The position numbers and the translations under genes were made by a program. 64,000 bases of DNA from Nocardia cyriacigeorgica GUH-2 (GTDB lineage: Bacteria; Actinomycetota; Actinomycetes; Mycobacteriales; Mycobacteriaceae): contig NC_016887.1 in assembly GCF_000284035.1 (NCBI RefSeq), positions 4,278,001-4,342,000 of the forward strand. Reading direction: 5' to 3'. Below the pieces are notes generated by a model, which did not search any database, had not been told where the DNA came from, and was given only the letters and a program-made list of their open reading frames with translations. This document shows positions 17,208 through 25,874 of this stretch, one piece after another; position 1 is the stretch's first letter, and the number at the start of each line of letters is the position of its first letter.

Positions 17208-17693
17208 TCAGCTCGCGCGTTCGGCGATCCGTTCCATGAGCCGCTTGTGCACCGCGGGCGGGAGCATGTCGCTGACGTCACCGCCGTAGGTCGCCACTTC
17301 CTTGACCAGCGAGCTGGACAGGTAGCTCAGCGACGGATTGGTGGCGATGAAGAAGGTGTCTACCCCGGCCAGCTTGTGGTTCATCTGGGCCATCTGGAGT
17401 TCGTAGCCGAAGTCGCCCGCGTCGCGCAGACCCTTGACGATCGCGGTGATGCCCTCCTGCTTGGCGAAGTCGACCGTCAGGCCCTGCCAGGACGCGACAC
17501 GCACGTTGGGCAGGTGGGCGACCGATTCGCGCAACAGTTCCATGCGCTCGTCGACGGTGAACATGCCCTGTTTCTTGGGATTCACATTGACCGTGACGAT
17601 CACCTCGTCGAACTGCGCGGCCGCGCGAGCGAACACATCGAGGTGACCGTTGGTGACCGGGTCGAAGGATCCGGGGCACAGTGCTGCAGCCAT
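17208..17693 (-). CDS. coaD: Phosphopantetheine adenylyltransferase
   Basis: 161 aa from ATG 17693, two bases after the rsmD TGA. It makes dephospho-CoA from 4-phosphopantetheine and ATP. GSFDPVTNGHLD (T/HxGH nucleotide-binding motif), LRESVAHLPNVRV, IVKGLRDAGDFGYELQMAQMN and NPSLSYLSSSLVKEVATYGGDV are all intact family blocks. An upstream TTG in frame would add two residues but overlaps rsmD. The rsmD-coaD pair is conserved in actinobacteria. Confidence 0.97.
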   Translation of the reverse strand: MAAALCPGSFDPVTNGHLDVFARAAAQFDEVIVTVNVNPKKQGMFTVDERMELLRESVAHLPNVRVASWQGLTVDFAKQEGITAIVKGLRDAGDFGYELQMAQMNHKLAGVDTFFIATNPSLSYLSSSLVKEVATYGGDVSDMLPPAVHKRLMERIAERAS

Positions 17694-17695
17694 GG

Positions 17696-18259
17696 TCAAA
17701 CGCTAGCACCGAACTCGGCGAGCTCGATTCTGGTCTCCCCGTACTTGCGCGGCTTCAGCGGCGCATAGCCTGCGGGCCAGGCGATTTCAGGCGAGCGAAT
17801 GGATCGCTCGACGATCACCAGTGCCTCCGGCGCGAGCCAGCCGTTGCCGGCCAGAGCTGTGAGATCGGCCATCACGCCCTCGGTGGGCACGTCGTACGGC
17901 GGGTCGGCGAAGACCAGATCGAAGGCGGCGGATGCACTCTGTGCGAGCACCACGCCCACTGCCCCCACCCGCAACTCGGCCCCGGACAGTCCGAGATCGG
18001 CGATATTGCCGCGCACCACCGCCGCGGCCTTGCGATCGGATTCGATCAGCAAGGCCCGTGCCGCGCCGCGCGAGAGCGCCTCCAGCCCGAGCGCACCAGA
18101 CCCCGCGTAGAGGTCCAGCACCCGGGCACCGTCCAGATCCAGCCGGGCGTCGATCGCGCTGAAGAGCGCCTCGCGCACCCGGTCCGAGGTGGGCCGGGTG
18201 CCCGCGGGCGGGACGCGCAGGCGGCGCCCGCCCGCGGTCCCGGCGACGATGCGCGTCAT
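17696..18259 (-). CDS. rsmD: 16S rRNA (guanine966-N2)-methyltransferase
   Basis: 187 aa. It methylates G966 of 16S rRNA. MTRIVAGTAGGRRLRVP at the N-terminus, the SAM-binding VLDLYAGSGALGLEALSRGA (about 47-66) and the catalytic FADPPYD motif (about 117) are diagnostic. Its ATG overlaps the pyc stop (ATGA), and coaD follows two bases after its own stop, so pyc-rsmD-coaD is one leftward unit. Confidence 0.96.
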   Translation of the reverse strand: MTRIVAGTAGGRRLRVPPAGTRPTSDRVREALFSAIDARLDLDGARVLDLYAGSGALGLEALSRGAARALLIESDRKAAAVVRGNIADLGLSGAELRVGAVGVVLAQSASAAFDLVFADPPYDVPTEGVMADLTALAGNGWLAPEALVIVERSIRSPEIAWPAGYAPLKPRKYGETRIELAEFGASV

Positions 18260-21200
18260 TCGGATTCGCGCACGGCCAGCTCGATCAGCAGGTCACCACC
18301 CTCGACCTGCTGCACCTTGCCGATCGCGACCCGGCCGACCAGTCCGGCGCGCGGCGCGGTGATCGCAGCCTCCATCTTCATGGCCTCGATGGTGCCGATG
18401 GTGTCACCGGCGGCCACGGTGTCGCCCTCGGAGACGGCCAGGGTCACCACACCGGCGAACGGTGCGGCGATGTGGCCGGCGTTGTTCTTGTCGGCCTTCT
18501 CCGCGGCCGGGATCTCGCTGGCCACCGACCGGTCGCGCACCGACACCGGCCGCAGCTGGCCGTTGATGATGCACATGACCGTGCGCATACCGCGCTCGTC
18601 GGGCTCGGAGATCGCCTCCAGGCCGATGAGCAGCGTGACGCCCTTCTCCAGCTGCACCCGGTGTTCCTCACCGCGACGCAGGCCGTAGAAGAACTGGTTG
18701 GCCGACAGACCGGTGGTGTCGCCGTATTTGTCGCGGTGGGCGAGGAATTCGGCGGTGGGCCCGGGGAACAGCAGCCGGTTGAGGGTGGCGCGCCGCTGCT
18801 CGGAGGTGCCCGCCAGCCCGGCCTCGTCCTCGGGCGTGAGCGGGGTTTCCGGCTTGGCGGTTCCGCGTCCGGCCAGTGCCTTGGTGCGGAACGGTTCGGG
18901 CCAGCCGCCGGCCGGGGTGCCGAGTTCGCCGCGCAGGAATCCGATCACCGAATCGGGGATGTCGTAGCGGCCGGGGTCGGCGGCGAAGTCCTCGATGTCG
19001 ACGCCGGTGCCGACCAGCGACAGCGCCAGATCGCCGACCACCTTCGACGACGGCGTCACCTTCACCAGCCGGCCCAGCAGCCGGTCGGCGGCGGCGTACT
19101 TGGCCTCGACCTCTTCGAACCGATCGCCGAGGCCGAGCGCGATCGCCTGCTGCCGCAGGTTCGACAGCTGACCGCCGGGGATCTCATGGGTGTAGACGCG
19201 GCCGGTCGGTGCGGGCAGACCGGACTCGAACGGCGCGTACACCTTGCGCAGCGCCTCCCAGTACGGCTCCAGATCGCAGACGTTCTGCAAGTTCAGCCCG
19301 GTGTCGTGCGGACTGTTGGCCGCGGCCGCCACGATCGCCGACAGGGCGGGCTGACTGGTGGTGCCGGCCATCGCGGCACTGGCACCGTCGACGGCGTCGG
19401 CGCCGGCCTGCCAGGCCGCCAGGTAGGTGGCCAGCTGACCGCCGGGGGTGTCGTGGGTGTGCACGTGCACCGGCAGATCGAAGTTGCTGCGCAGCGCCGA
19501 GACCAGGGTGGCGGCGGCGGGCGCGCGCAGCAGGCCGGCCATGTCCTTGATGGCGAGCACGTGGGCGCCCGCGTCGACGATCTGCTCGGCGAGCTTGAGG
19601 TAGTAGTCGAGGGTGTAGATGTTCTCGTCCGGGTTGGACAGGTCGCCGGTGTAGCTCATCGCGACTTCGGCCACCGCGGTTCCGGTTTCGCGGACCGCGT
19701 CGATGGCCGGGCGCATCTGGTCGACGTTGTTGAGCGCGTCGAAGATGCGGAAGATGTCGATACCGGTGGCCGTGGCCTCGGAGACGAACGCCCGGGTCAC
19801 CTTCTCCGGGTACGGCGTGTAGCCGACGGTGTTGCGGCCGCGCAGCAGCATCTGCAGGCAGATATTCGGGATCGCCTCGCGCAGCGCGGCCAGCCGCTCC
19901 CACGGGTCCTCGTAGAGGAAGCGCAGCGCGACGTCGTAGGTGGCGCCGCCCCAGGCCTCGATCGACAGCAGCTCGGGAGTCAGCCGGGCGACGTGACCGG
20001 CCACCGCGAGCAGTCCGCCGGTGCGTACCCGGGTAGCCAGCAGGGACTGATGGGCATCGCGGAAGGTGGTGTCGGTGACCGCGACGGCGTCCTGTTCGCG
20101 CAGCGCCCGCGCGAAACCCTCGGGGCCCAGCGTCAGCAGCCGCTGACGCGAGCCGTCCGGCGGCGGCACCGACAGGTCGATGGCGGGCAGTTTGTCGTGC
20201 GGGTACACCGCGGTCGGGCGCTCACCGTGCGGCTTGTTGACGGTGACGTCGGCCAGGTACTCGAGGATCTTGGTGCCGCGGTCGGCGGACCGGCGCAGGT
20301 CCAGCAGCTGCGGGCGCTCATCGATGAACGAGGTGGTGACCTTGCCGGCCCGGAAGTCCGGATCGTCGAGCACCGCGAGCAGGAACGGGATGTTGGTGGT
20401 GACACCGCGGATGCGGAACTCGGCCAGCGCGCGCCGGGCCCGGGCGGCCGCCGCCGGGAAATCGCGGCCCCGGCAGGTCAGCTTGACCAGCATGGAGTCG
20501 AAGTAGGCGCCGATCTCGGCACCGAGGTTGGCGCCGCCGTCGAGCCGGATACCCGCGCCGCCCGGGGTGCGGTAGGCGGTGATGCGGCCGGTGTCGGGGC
20601 GGAAGCCGTTGGCCGGGTCCTCGGTGGTGATCCGGCACTGCATGGCCGCGCCGCGGATGGCGACGGTGTCCTGGCTCAGCCCGAGATCGGCCAGCGATTC
20701 ACCGGCGGCGATGCGCAGCTGCGACTGCACCAGATCCACATCGGTGATCTCCTCGGTCACCGTGTGCTCGACCTGGATTCGCGGGTTCATCTCGATGAAG
20801 ACGTGGTTGCCGCGCTCGTCGAGCAGGAACTCGACGGTGCCTGCGCAGCTGTAGCCGATCTCGCGGGCGAAGGCCACCGCGTCGGCGCAGATCTTCTCGC
20901 GCAGTGCGGGATCGAGGTTCGGCGCGGGCGCCAGCTCGATCACCTTCTGATGGCGACGCTGCACCGAACAGTCGCGCTCGAACAGGTGCATGACGTTGCC
21001 CTGGGTGTCGGCCAGGATCTGCACCTCGATGTGGCGCGGGTTCACCACGGCCTGTTCGAGGAAGACGGTCGGGTCGCCGAAGGCCGATTCGGCCTCGCGG
21101 GAGGCGGCTTCGATGGATTCACGCAGCTGCGCGGGCGTGGCGACGCGGCGCATACCGCGACCGCCACCACCGGCGACCGCCTTGACGAAGACCGGGAATT

Positions 21201-21654
21201 CCATCGTTTCCGCCGCCGCGAGCAGCTCGTCGACGTTTGCCGACGGTTCGCTCGACTTCAGCACCGGCAGTCCGGCCGCCTTGGCCGCGGCGATAGCGCG
21301 CGCCTTGTTACCGGCGAGCTCGAGTACCTCGGCGGAGGGGCCGATGAAGGTGATGCCCTCGCGTGCGCAGGCCGCGGCGAGGTCGGGGTTCTCGGACAGG
21401 AAGCCGTAGCCGGGGTAGATCGCGTCGGCACCGGCTGTCTTGGCCGCCTCGATGATGGCGTCGATGGACAGGTATGCCCGGACGGGGTGGCCTTCCTCGC
21501 CGATCTGATAGGCCTCGTCCGCCTTCAGGCGGTGGACCGAGTTGCGGTCCTCATGCGGGAAGACGGCCACCGTCCCGATGCCGAGTTCGTAGGCCGCGCG
21601 GAAGGCGCGGATGGCGATTTCGCCGCGGTTGGCAACCAAGACTTTCGAGAACAT
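18256..21654 (-). CDS. pyc: Pyruvate carboxylase
   Basis: 1132 aa, the single-chain form. It carboxylates pyruvate to oxaloacetate, the main anaplerotic step. Domain order is biotin carboxylase (1 to about 450, KVLVANRGEIAIRAFRAAYELG and GGGGRGMRRV), carboxyltransferase (about 520-830, VAVTDTTFRDAHQSLLATR and VHVHTHDTPGGQLATYLAA), the allosteric/tetramerisation region, then the biotinyl domain with EAMKME and the biotin lysine at about 1093. The start is ATG 21654. The frame is intact throughout. Confidence 0.98.
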   Translation of the reverse strand: MFSKVLVANRGEIAIRAFRAAYELGIGTVAVFPHEDRNSVHRLKADEAYQIGEEGHPVRAYLSIDAIIEAAKTAGADAIYPGYGFLSENPDLAAACAREGITFIGPSAEVLELAGNKARAIAAAKAAGLPVLKSSEPSANVDELLAAAETMEFPVFVKAVAGGGGRGMRRVATPAQLRESIEAASREAESAFGDPTVFLEQAVVNPRHIEVQILADTQGNVMHLFERDCSVQRRHQKVIELAPAPNLDPALREKICADAVAFAREIGYSCAGTVEFLLDERGNHVFIEMNPRIQVEHTVTEEITDVDLVQSQLRIAAGESLADLGLSQDTVAIRGAAMQCRITTEDPANGFRPDTGRITAYRTPGGAGIRLDGGANLGAEIGAYFDSMLVKLTCRGRDFPAAAARARRALAEFRIRGVTTNIPFLLAVLDDPDFRAGKVTTSFIDERPQLLDLRRSADRGTKILEYLADVTVNKPHGERPTAVYPHDKLPAIDLSVPPPDGSRQRLLTLGPEGFARALREQDAVAVTDTTFRDAHQSLLATRVRTGGLLAVAGHVARLTPELLSIEAWGGATYDVALRFLYEDPWERLAALREAIPNICLQMLLRGRNTVGYTPYPEKVTRAFVSEATATGIDIFRIFDALNNVDQMRPAIDAVRETGTAVAEVAMSYTGDLSNPDENIYTLDYYLKLAEQIVDAGAHVLAIKDMAGLLRAPAAATLVSALRSNFDLPVHVHTHDTPGGQLATYLAAWQAGADAVDGASAAMAGTTSQPALSAIVAAAANSPHDTGLNLQNVCDLEPYWEALRKVYAPFESGLPAPTGRVYTHEIPGGQLSNLRQQAIALGLGDRFEEVEAKYAAADRLLGRLVKVTPSSKVVGDLALSLVGTGVDIEDFAADPGRYDIPDSVIGFLRGELGTPAGGWPEPFRTKALAGRGTAKPETPLTPEDEAGLAGTSEQRRATLNRLLFPGPTAEFLAHRDKYGDTTGLSANQFFYGLRRGEEHRVQLEKGVTLLIGLEAISEPDERGMRTVMCIINGQLRPVSVRDRSVASEIPAAEKADKNNAGHIAAPFAGVVTLAVSEGDTVAAGDTIGTIEAMKMEAAITAPRAGLVGRVAIGKVQQVEGGDLLIELAVRESE

Positions 21655-21839
21655 TGACCTAAGGTACCCGCCTTCGCACCGTGGGCCGACAGGGAAGTCC
21701 CCTTCGGGGCAATCTTCACAACCGGTCCTTGCACGGTTGCGAAGTTGCGTTCATCCGGCCGTCATATCTCACCGCCCGGCCCGGCGGATCGTGCGGAGAA
21801 CTCCGCGCCGTAGCTACTGGCCGGTTACCTACTGGCGAG

Positions 21840-22721
21840 TCACCACCAGCGCAGGGTGCGGTGTCGCAGGCCACCACGCAATTGGCCGACGCCGACGCCC
21901 ATCAGCAGGCCACGCTCCTCACCGGTCAGCCCGCGCGAGAATGCGAGCCGGACCAGGCGGATCAGCACCTCCGGCAGATGGATCTGCGGAAGACCGTTGT
22001 CCGGGAACTCCGCATTGAGCCGGGCCAACCCGATCCCGCGGGCCCGGCCCTGCCGGAAGCCCGGCCGGAAACCACGGCGATAGCGATAGGCGACCAGCGC
22101 CTCGGGCAAGAACCCGGTGCGGAATCCTTCGCGATGGGCTTTCCAGCCGAAGGCGAGATCTTCGTTGGCGGCATAGGTGACGTCGATGCCGCCGAGTTTG
22201 CGATAGACATTCGCCCGGCATGCCATCGCACAGCCGACGATCACCGGGGCGAACACACCGGCCGGCTGGAACTGCTCCGGCTCGGGCACCTCCGCAATGC
22301 CCCGGCGGTTGTCGGCATTGAGCGAGCGGCCTTCGACCGCACAACTGATCAGGTCGTAGCCCTCGTCGAGGAATGCCAGCATGCGGCGCATCCAGTCCGG
22401 ATGCACGCGGTCGTCGTGGTCGCAGAACAGCAGGACCTCGCCGGTGGCGTGCTCGGCGCCGACGTTGCGGGCATAGGCCGCGCCCGCGGTGTCCGAGGCC
22501 GGCACGTAGCGCAGGTTCAGCCGGGTGCCCAGCGGGTGGGCGGCCAGATGCGCCTCGAGGCCGGGTGCGCTGCGGTTGTCCGCGACGACGACCTCGAACT
22601 CGCCGGGGTGGTCTTGTTCGGCGAGTGCCGCGAGCTGCTCGTCGAGGTGGCCTCGATCGGCATCGGTGGCGATGTGCGCGGGAATGACGACCGAGGTCAT
22701 CGGGGTTTTCGGCGCCAGCAC
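21840..22721 (-). CDS. Family-2 glycosyltransferase
   Basis: 293 aa, starting at GTG 22721 with GGAGGAGGAG just upstream. It is a GT-A fold: TSVVIPAHI at the start, FEVVVADNRSA, AYARNVGAEHATGEVLLFCDHDDRVHPDWM (the DxD-like metal site), GCAMACRANVYRKLGGID and NEDLAFGWKAHREGFR. There is no membrane helix. It stands alone between pyc and the metE riboswitch, so donor and acceptor are unknown; cell-envelope or polysaccharide assembly is the usual role. Confidence 0.85.
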   Translation of the reverse strand: MLAPKTPMTSVVIPAHIATDADRGHLDEQLAALAEQDHPGEFEVVVADNRSAPGLEAHLAAHPLGTRLNLRYVPASDTAGAAYARNVGAEHATGEVLLFCDHDDRVHPDWMRRMLAFLDEGYDLISCAVEGRSLNADNRRGIAEVPEPEQFQPAGVFAPVIVGCAMACRANVYRKLGGIDVTYAANEDLAFGWKAHREGFRTGFLPEALVAYRYRRGFRPGFRQGRARGIGLARLNAEFPDNGLPQIHLPEVLIRLVRLAFSRGLTGEERGLLMGVGVGQLRGGLRHRTLRWW

Positions 22722-22856
22722 GGCTCCTCCTCCTCGCCGGTGTGAAAATCCGATATTTAGGTTAGGACAGGACCGGGCGGCTCACCACTCGAGCGCTGCC
22801 CCGACTATCGTGGGCACCGCAGCTGGTTCGCCGGCCGGACGACTTGGAGCCCCGAA

Positions 22857-23050
22857 CGTCCGTCCCCGGCGTCGAAGCCCGCCCCCGTGGCGGGTGAGAG
22901 GGAACCCGGTGGAAATCCGGGACTGTCCCGCAGCGGTGAGTGGGAACGACCGCCGTCATCAGCACTGGGCACACCGCCTGGGAAGCGACGGCCAGTAGGT
23001 CGGCCGAAGTGGCCGGTGCCCGCGAGTCCGAAGACCTGCCCGTTGTGCCG
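22857..23050 (+). promoter_or_regulatory. Cobalamin (B12) riboswitch upstream of metE
   Basis: The conserved aptamer blocks appear in order: GAGGGAACCCGGTGGAAATC (22898-22917), GGGACTGTCCCGCAGCGGTGA (22919 onward), then after a variable arm GGGAAGCGACGGCC, and the B12 box AGTCCGAAGACCTGCC at 23025-23040. Placement on the metE strand fits B12 repression of the B12-independent methionine synthase, known in mycobacteria and other actinobacteria. The outer ends are approximate. Confidence 0.9.
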
Positions 23051-23112
23051 GATACGCCGTATCCGGCGGCCATCGCCTCGTGGACCGGGCGCTCGCCACC
23101 AGTGTTGCCATA

Positions 23113-23133
23113 ACGACCCGTCTGCCGGGTCGT
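23113..23133 (+). promoter_or_regulatory. metE: Candidate expression-platform hairpin of the metE riboswitch
   Basis: Perfect 8-bp stem ACGACCCG / CGGGTCGT with loop TCTGC, between the aptamer and the metE start. There is no U-tract after it, so it is more likely part of a translational or Rho-dependent switch than an intrinsic terminator. That role is inferred. Confidence 0.45.
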
Positions 23134-23204
23134 CCGGGGCCTCATCGGTGCCGTGCGTTTCCGAAACGGCGATTGCTGTCGAACTTCAGCACTGGAGAAA
23201 CACC

Positions 23205-25472
23205 GTGACTGTTCTTACCCATACCCCGTTCACCGCAACGGTTCTCGGACTTCCCCGGGTGGGGCCACGCCGGGAACTCAAGCGCGCCACCGAGTCCTAT
23301 TGGGCCGGACGCATCGACGCCGCCGAGCTGCACCGCGTCGCCCGCGAATTACGTCGCGCCCAGTACACCGAATTGCGCATCGCCGGAATGGATTCGATTC
23401 CGGTCGGCACCTTCTCCTACTACGACCAGATGCTCGACACCGCCGTGCTCCTCGGCGCCCTGCCGGCGCGGGTGGCCGGTATCGCGGACCCGCTGGACCG
23501 CTATTTCGCCGCCGCGCGCGGCACCGATGCGGTCGAACCACTCGAGATGACCAAGTGGTTCGACACCAACTATCACTACCTGGTGCCGGAGATCGACGCG
23601 CAGACCACATTCAGCCTGCACCCGGAGGCGGTGCTCGATCAGCTGCGCGAGGCGATCGAGCTCGGCGTGCCCGCGCGGCCGGTGATCATCGGGCCGGTCA
23701 CCTTCCTGAAGCTCGCGAAATCCACCGGTGGGGCGGCGCTCGACCGCATCGACGAGCTGGTGCCGCTCTACCGCGAGTTGCTGCGGCTGCTGGCCGAGGC
23801 GGGCGCGAGCTGGGTGCAGATCGATGAGCCGGTGCTGGTCACCGATCTGACCGAAGACGAACTGGCCATTGTGCGACGCGTCTACACCGAGCTCACCGTA
23901 TCCGCGCAACGCCCGGCCGTACTGGTGGCCACCTATTTCGGCACACCCGGCCCGGCGCTGGCGGCGCTCGCGGGCACCGATATCGAGGGCATCGCGGTCG
24001 ATCTGGTCGCGGGCACCCAGGTCGACGAGGTGGCGGCGGTACCGGCGCTGGCGAACAAACTGCTAGTGGCCGGCGTGGTCGACGGACGCAATGTGTGGCG
24101 CGCCGATCTGGACGCCGTGCTGAGCACGCTCGGCACGCTGCTCGGTTGCGCGCGGTCGGTGGCGGTGTCGACCTCGTGCTCGCTGCTGCATGTGCCGTAC
24201 TCGCTGGCGGTCGAGACCCGGCTCGATGAAGCGCTGCGGTCCTGGCTGGCCTTCGGTGCGGAGAAAGTCGGCGAGGTGTGGGTACTCGCCACCGGCCTGA
24301 GCGCGGGCACCGACGCCATCGCCGGGGAATTGGCCGCCGCACGTGCGGCCGCGGCGAGCCGTGCGGCCGATCCGCGGATCCGCAACGCCCAGGTGCGGGC
24401 CCGGCTCGACGCCCTGGGACCCGACGCCGTCCGCCGGGCTCCGGCCGACCAGCGCAGGCAGGTGCAGCGCGAACGCCTGGCCCTGCCGCCGTTGCCGACC
24501 ACCACCATCGGTTCCTATCCGCAGACCTCGGCGATCCGGTTGGCGCGTGCGGCGCTGCGTTCGGGTGAGATCGACCGCGGCGAATACGAGCAGCGGATGC
24601 GCGACGAGATCGCCGACGTCATCGCCTTGCAGGAGAAGCTGGAGCTCGATGTGCTGGTGCACGGCGAGCCGGAACGCAATGACATGGTGCAGTATTTCGC
24701 CGAGCAGCTCGATGGTTTCGCGGCCACCGAGCTGGGCTGGGTGCAGTCCTACGGAACGCGCTGCGTCCGTCCGCCGATCCTGTTCGGTGATGTGGTGCGC
24801 CGCGCGCCGATGACGGTCGAGTGGATCACGTTCGCGCAGTCGCTGACCGATAAGCCGGTCAAGGGCATGCTGACCGGTCCGGTGACCATCCTGGCCTGGT
24901 CGTTCGTCCGCGATGATCAGCCGCTGGCGGATTCGGCTCGGCAGGTGGCGCTGGCGATCCGGGACGAGACGGTGGATCTGCAGAACGCGGGCATCCGGAT
25001 CATCCAGGTCGACGAGCCGGCTCTGCGAGAACTTTTGCCGCTGCGGGCAACCGAGCAGCCGGCGTATCTGGACTGGTCGGTGCAGGCGTTCCGGCTGGCG
25101 ACCTCCGGCGTCGCCGACGCCACCCAGATCCACACCCATCTGTGCTATTCGGAGTTCGGTGAGGTGATCGACGCGATCGCAGGCCTGGACGCCGACGTGA
25201 CCTCGATCGAGGCGGCCCGCTCACGCATGGAGGTCCTCGACGATCTCACTGCCGCCGGCTTCGATCTCGGTGTCGGCCCCGGCGTCTACGACATCCACTC
25301 CCCCCGCGTCCCCGCCGTCGAAGAGATCACCGCATCCCTGCGCGCCGCCCTGAAAGCCGTCCCCGCCGACCGCCTCTGGGTCAACCCCGACTGCGGCCTG
25401 AAAACCCGCGGCCCCGCCGAAGTGGAAGCATCCCTCCGCAACATGGTCACCGCCGCCCGCGCCATCCGGTAG
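23205..25472 (+). CDS. metE: Cobalamin-independent methionine synthase
   Basis: 755 aa from GTG 23205 (GGAGAAA upstream); a longer reading back to 22887 would run through the riboswitch and is rejected. It transfers methyl from methyltetrahydrofolate-polyglutamate to homocysteine. The N-terminal half starts TVLGLPRVGPRRELKRATESYW. The catalytic half shows TTTIGSYPQT, VHGEPERNDMVQYFAE, DEPALRE, and the zinc ligands in HTHLCYSEFGE and VNPDCGLKTRG. It ends in a 13-bp hairpin. Confidence 0.97.
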   Translation: MTVLTHTPFTATVLGLPRVGPRRELKRATESYWAGRIDAAELHRVARELRRAQYTELRIAGMDSIPVGTFSYYDQMLDTAVLLGALPARVAGIADPLDRYFAAARGTDAVEPLEMTKWFDTNYHYLVPEIDAQTTFSLHPEAVLDQLREAIELGVPARPVIIGPVTFLKLAKSTGGAALDRIDELVPLYRELLRLLAEAGASWVQIDEPVLVTDLTEDELAIVRRVYTELTVSAQRPAVLVATYFGTPGPALAALAGTDIEGIAVDLVAGTQVDEVAAVPALANKLLVAGVVDGRNVWRADLDAVLSTLGTLLGCARSVAVSTSCSLLHVPYSLAVETRLDEALRSWLAFGAEKVGEVWVLATGLSAGTDAIAGELAAARAAAASRAADPRIRNAQVRARLDALGPDAVRRAPADQRRQVQRERLALPPLPTTTIGSYPQTSAIRLARAALRSGEIDRGEYEQRMRDEIADVIALQEKLELDVLVHGEPERNDMVQYFAEQLDGFAATELGWVQSYGTRCVRPPILFGDVVRRAPMTVEWITFAQSLTDKPVKGMLTGPVTILAWSFVRDDQPLADSARQVALAIRDETVDLQNAGIRIIQVDEPALRELLPLRATEQPAYLDWSVQAFRLATSGVADATQIHTHLCYSEFGEVIDAIAGLDADVTSIEAARSRMEVLDDLTAAGFDLGVGPGVYDIHSPRVPAVEEITASLRAALKAVPADRLWVNPDCGLKTRGPAEVEASLRNMVTAARAIR

Positions 25473-25494
25473 CCGGCCAGACCGAATGAACCGA

Positions 25495-25527
25495 GCTGGG
25501 CCGCACCCCTTTCCGGTGCGGCCCAGC
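25495..25527 (+). terminator. Hairpin after metE
   Basis: Perfect 13-bp stem GCTGGGCCGCACC / GGTGCGGCCCAGC with a 7-base loop, 22 bases after the metE stop. No U-tract. Confidence 0.8.
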
Positions 25528-25874
25528 CTCATATCAGCATCCTCCTGCCGCATGCCGGTTCATCCCTCCATCTCCCCCGCAGCTCCCTTCTCGTGCCGCC
25601 GGCCACGCTTCGCCACACACTCCTGGCATCGCCGTCCCACCCGCAGCACCGGCCGCTCCCTGGAATCCGGCGCCACTGCCCCGCGCCACACCGCCCGACA
25701 CCCCTGATTCCGCTCCATGCGCCAACCCCTCCTCACACATCGGTTTCATCGTTTCGCCAGGTTGGACGGACCGACACCGGGTTTGGTTCCCTTCGCCACC
25801 AATAATTTTCGGCGCGCCGTACGACACGCCGACAAGTTGTGAACCTGTCGGTGCCCTGCCGTAGCTTCGCCGCC
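25528..25874. other. Intergenic region before the PD-(D/E)XK gene
   Basis: About 350 bases without a convincing gene. 25560-25740 is markedly C-rich on the plus strand. A short AT-rich patch AATAATTTTC at 25801-25810, a GGCGCGCC palindrome just after it, and an inverted repeat CCGACA (25829-25834) / TGTCGG (25846-25851) precede the next start and could be promoter and operator. No ORF here has a ribosome site or recognisable family. Confidence 0.4.

Noticed and set aside
18472..21657. 1061-codon frame antisense to pyc
   Set aside because: Shadow of pyruvate carboxylase, which has every domain intact in the other direction.
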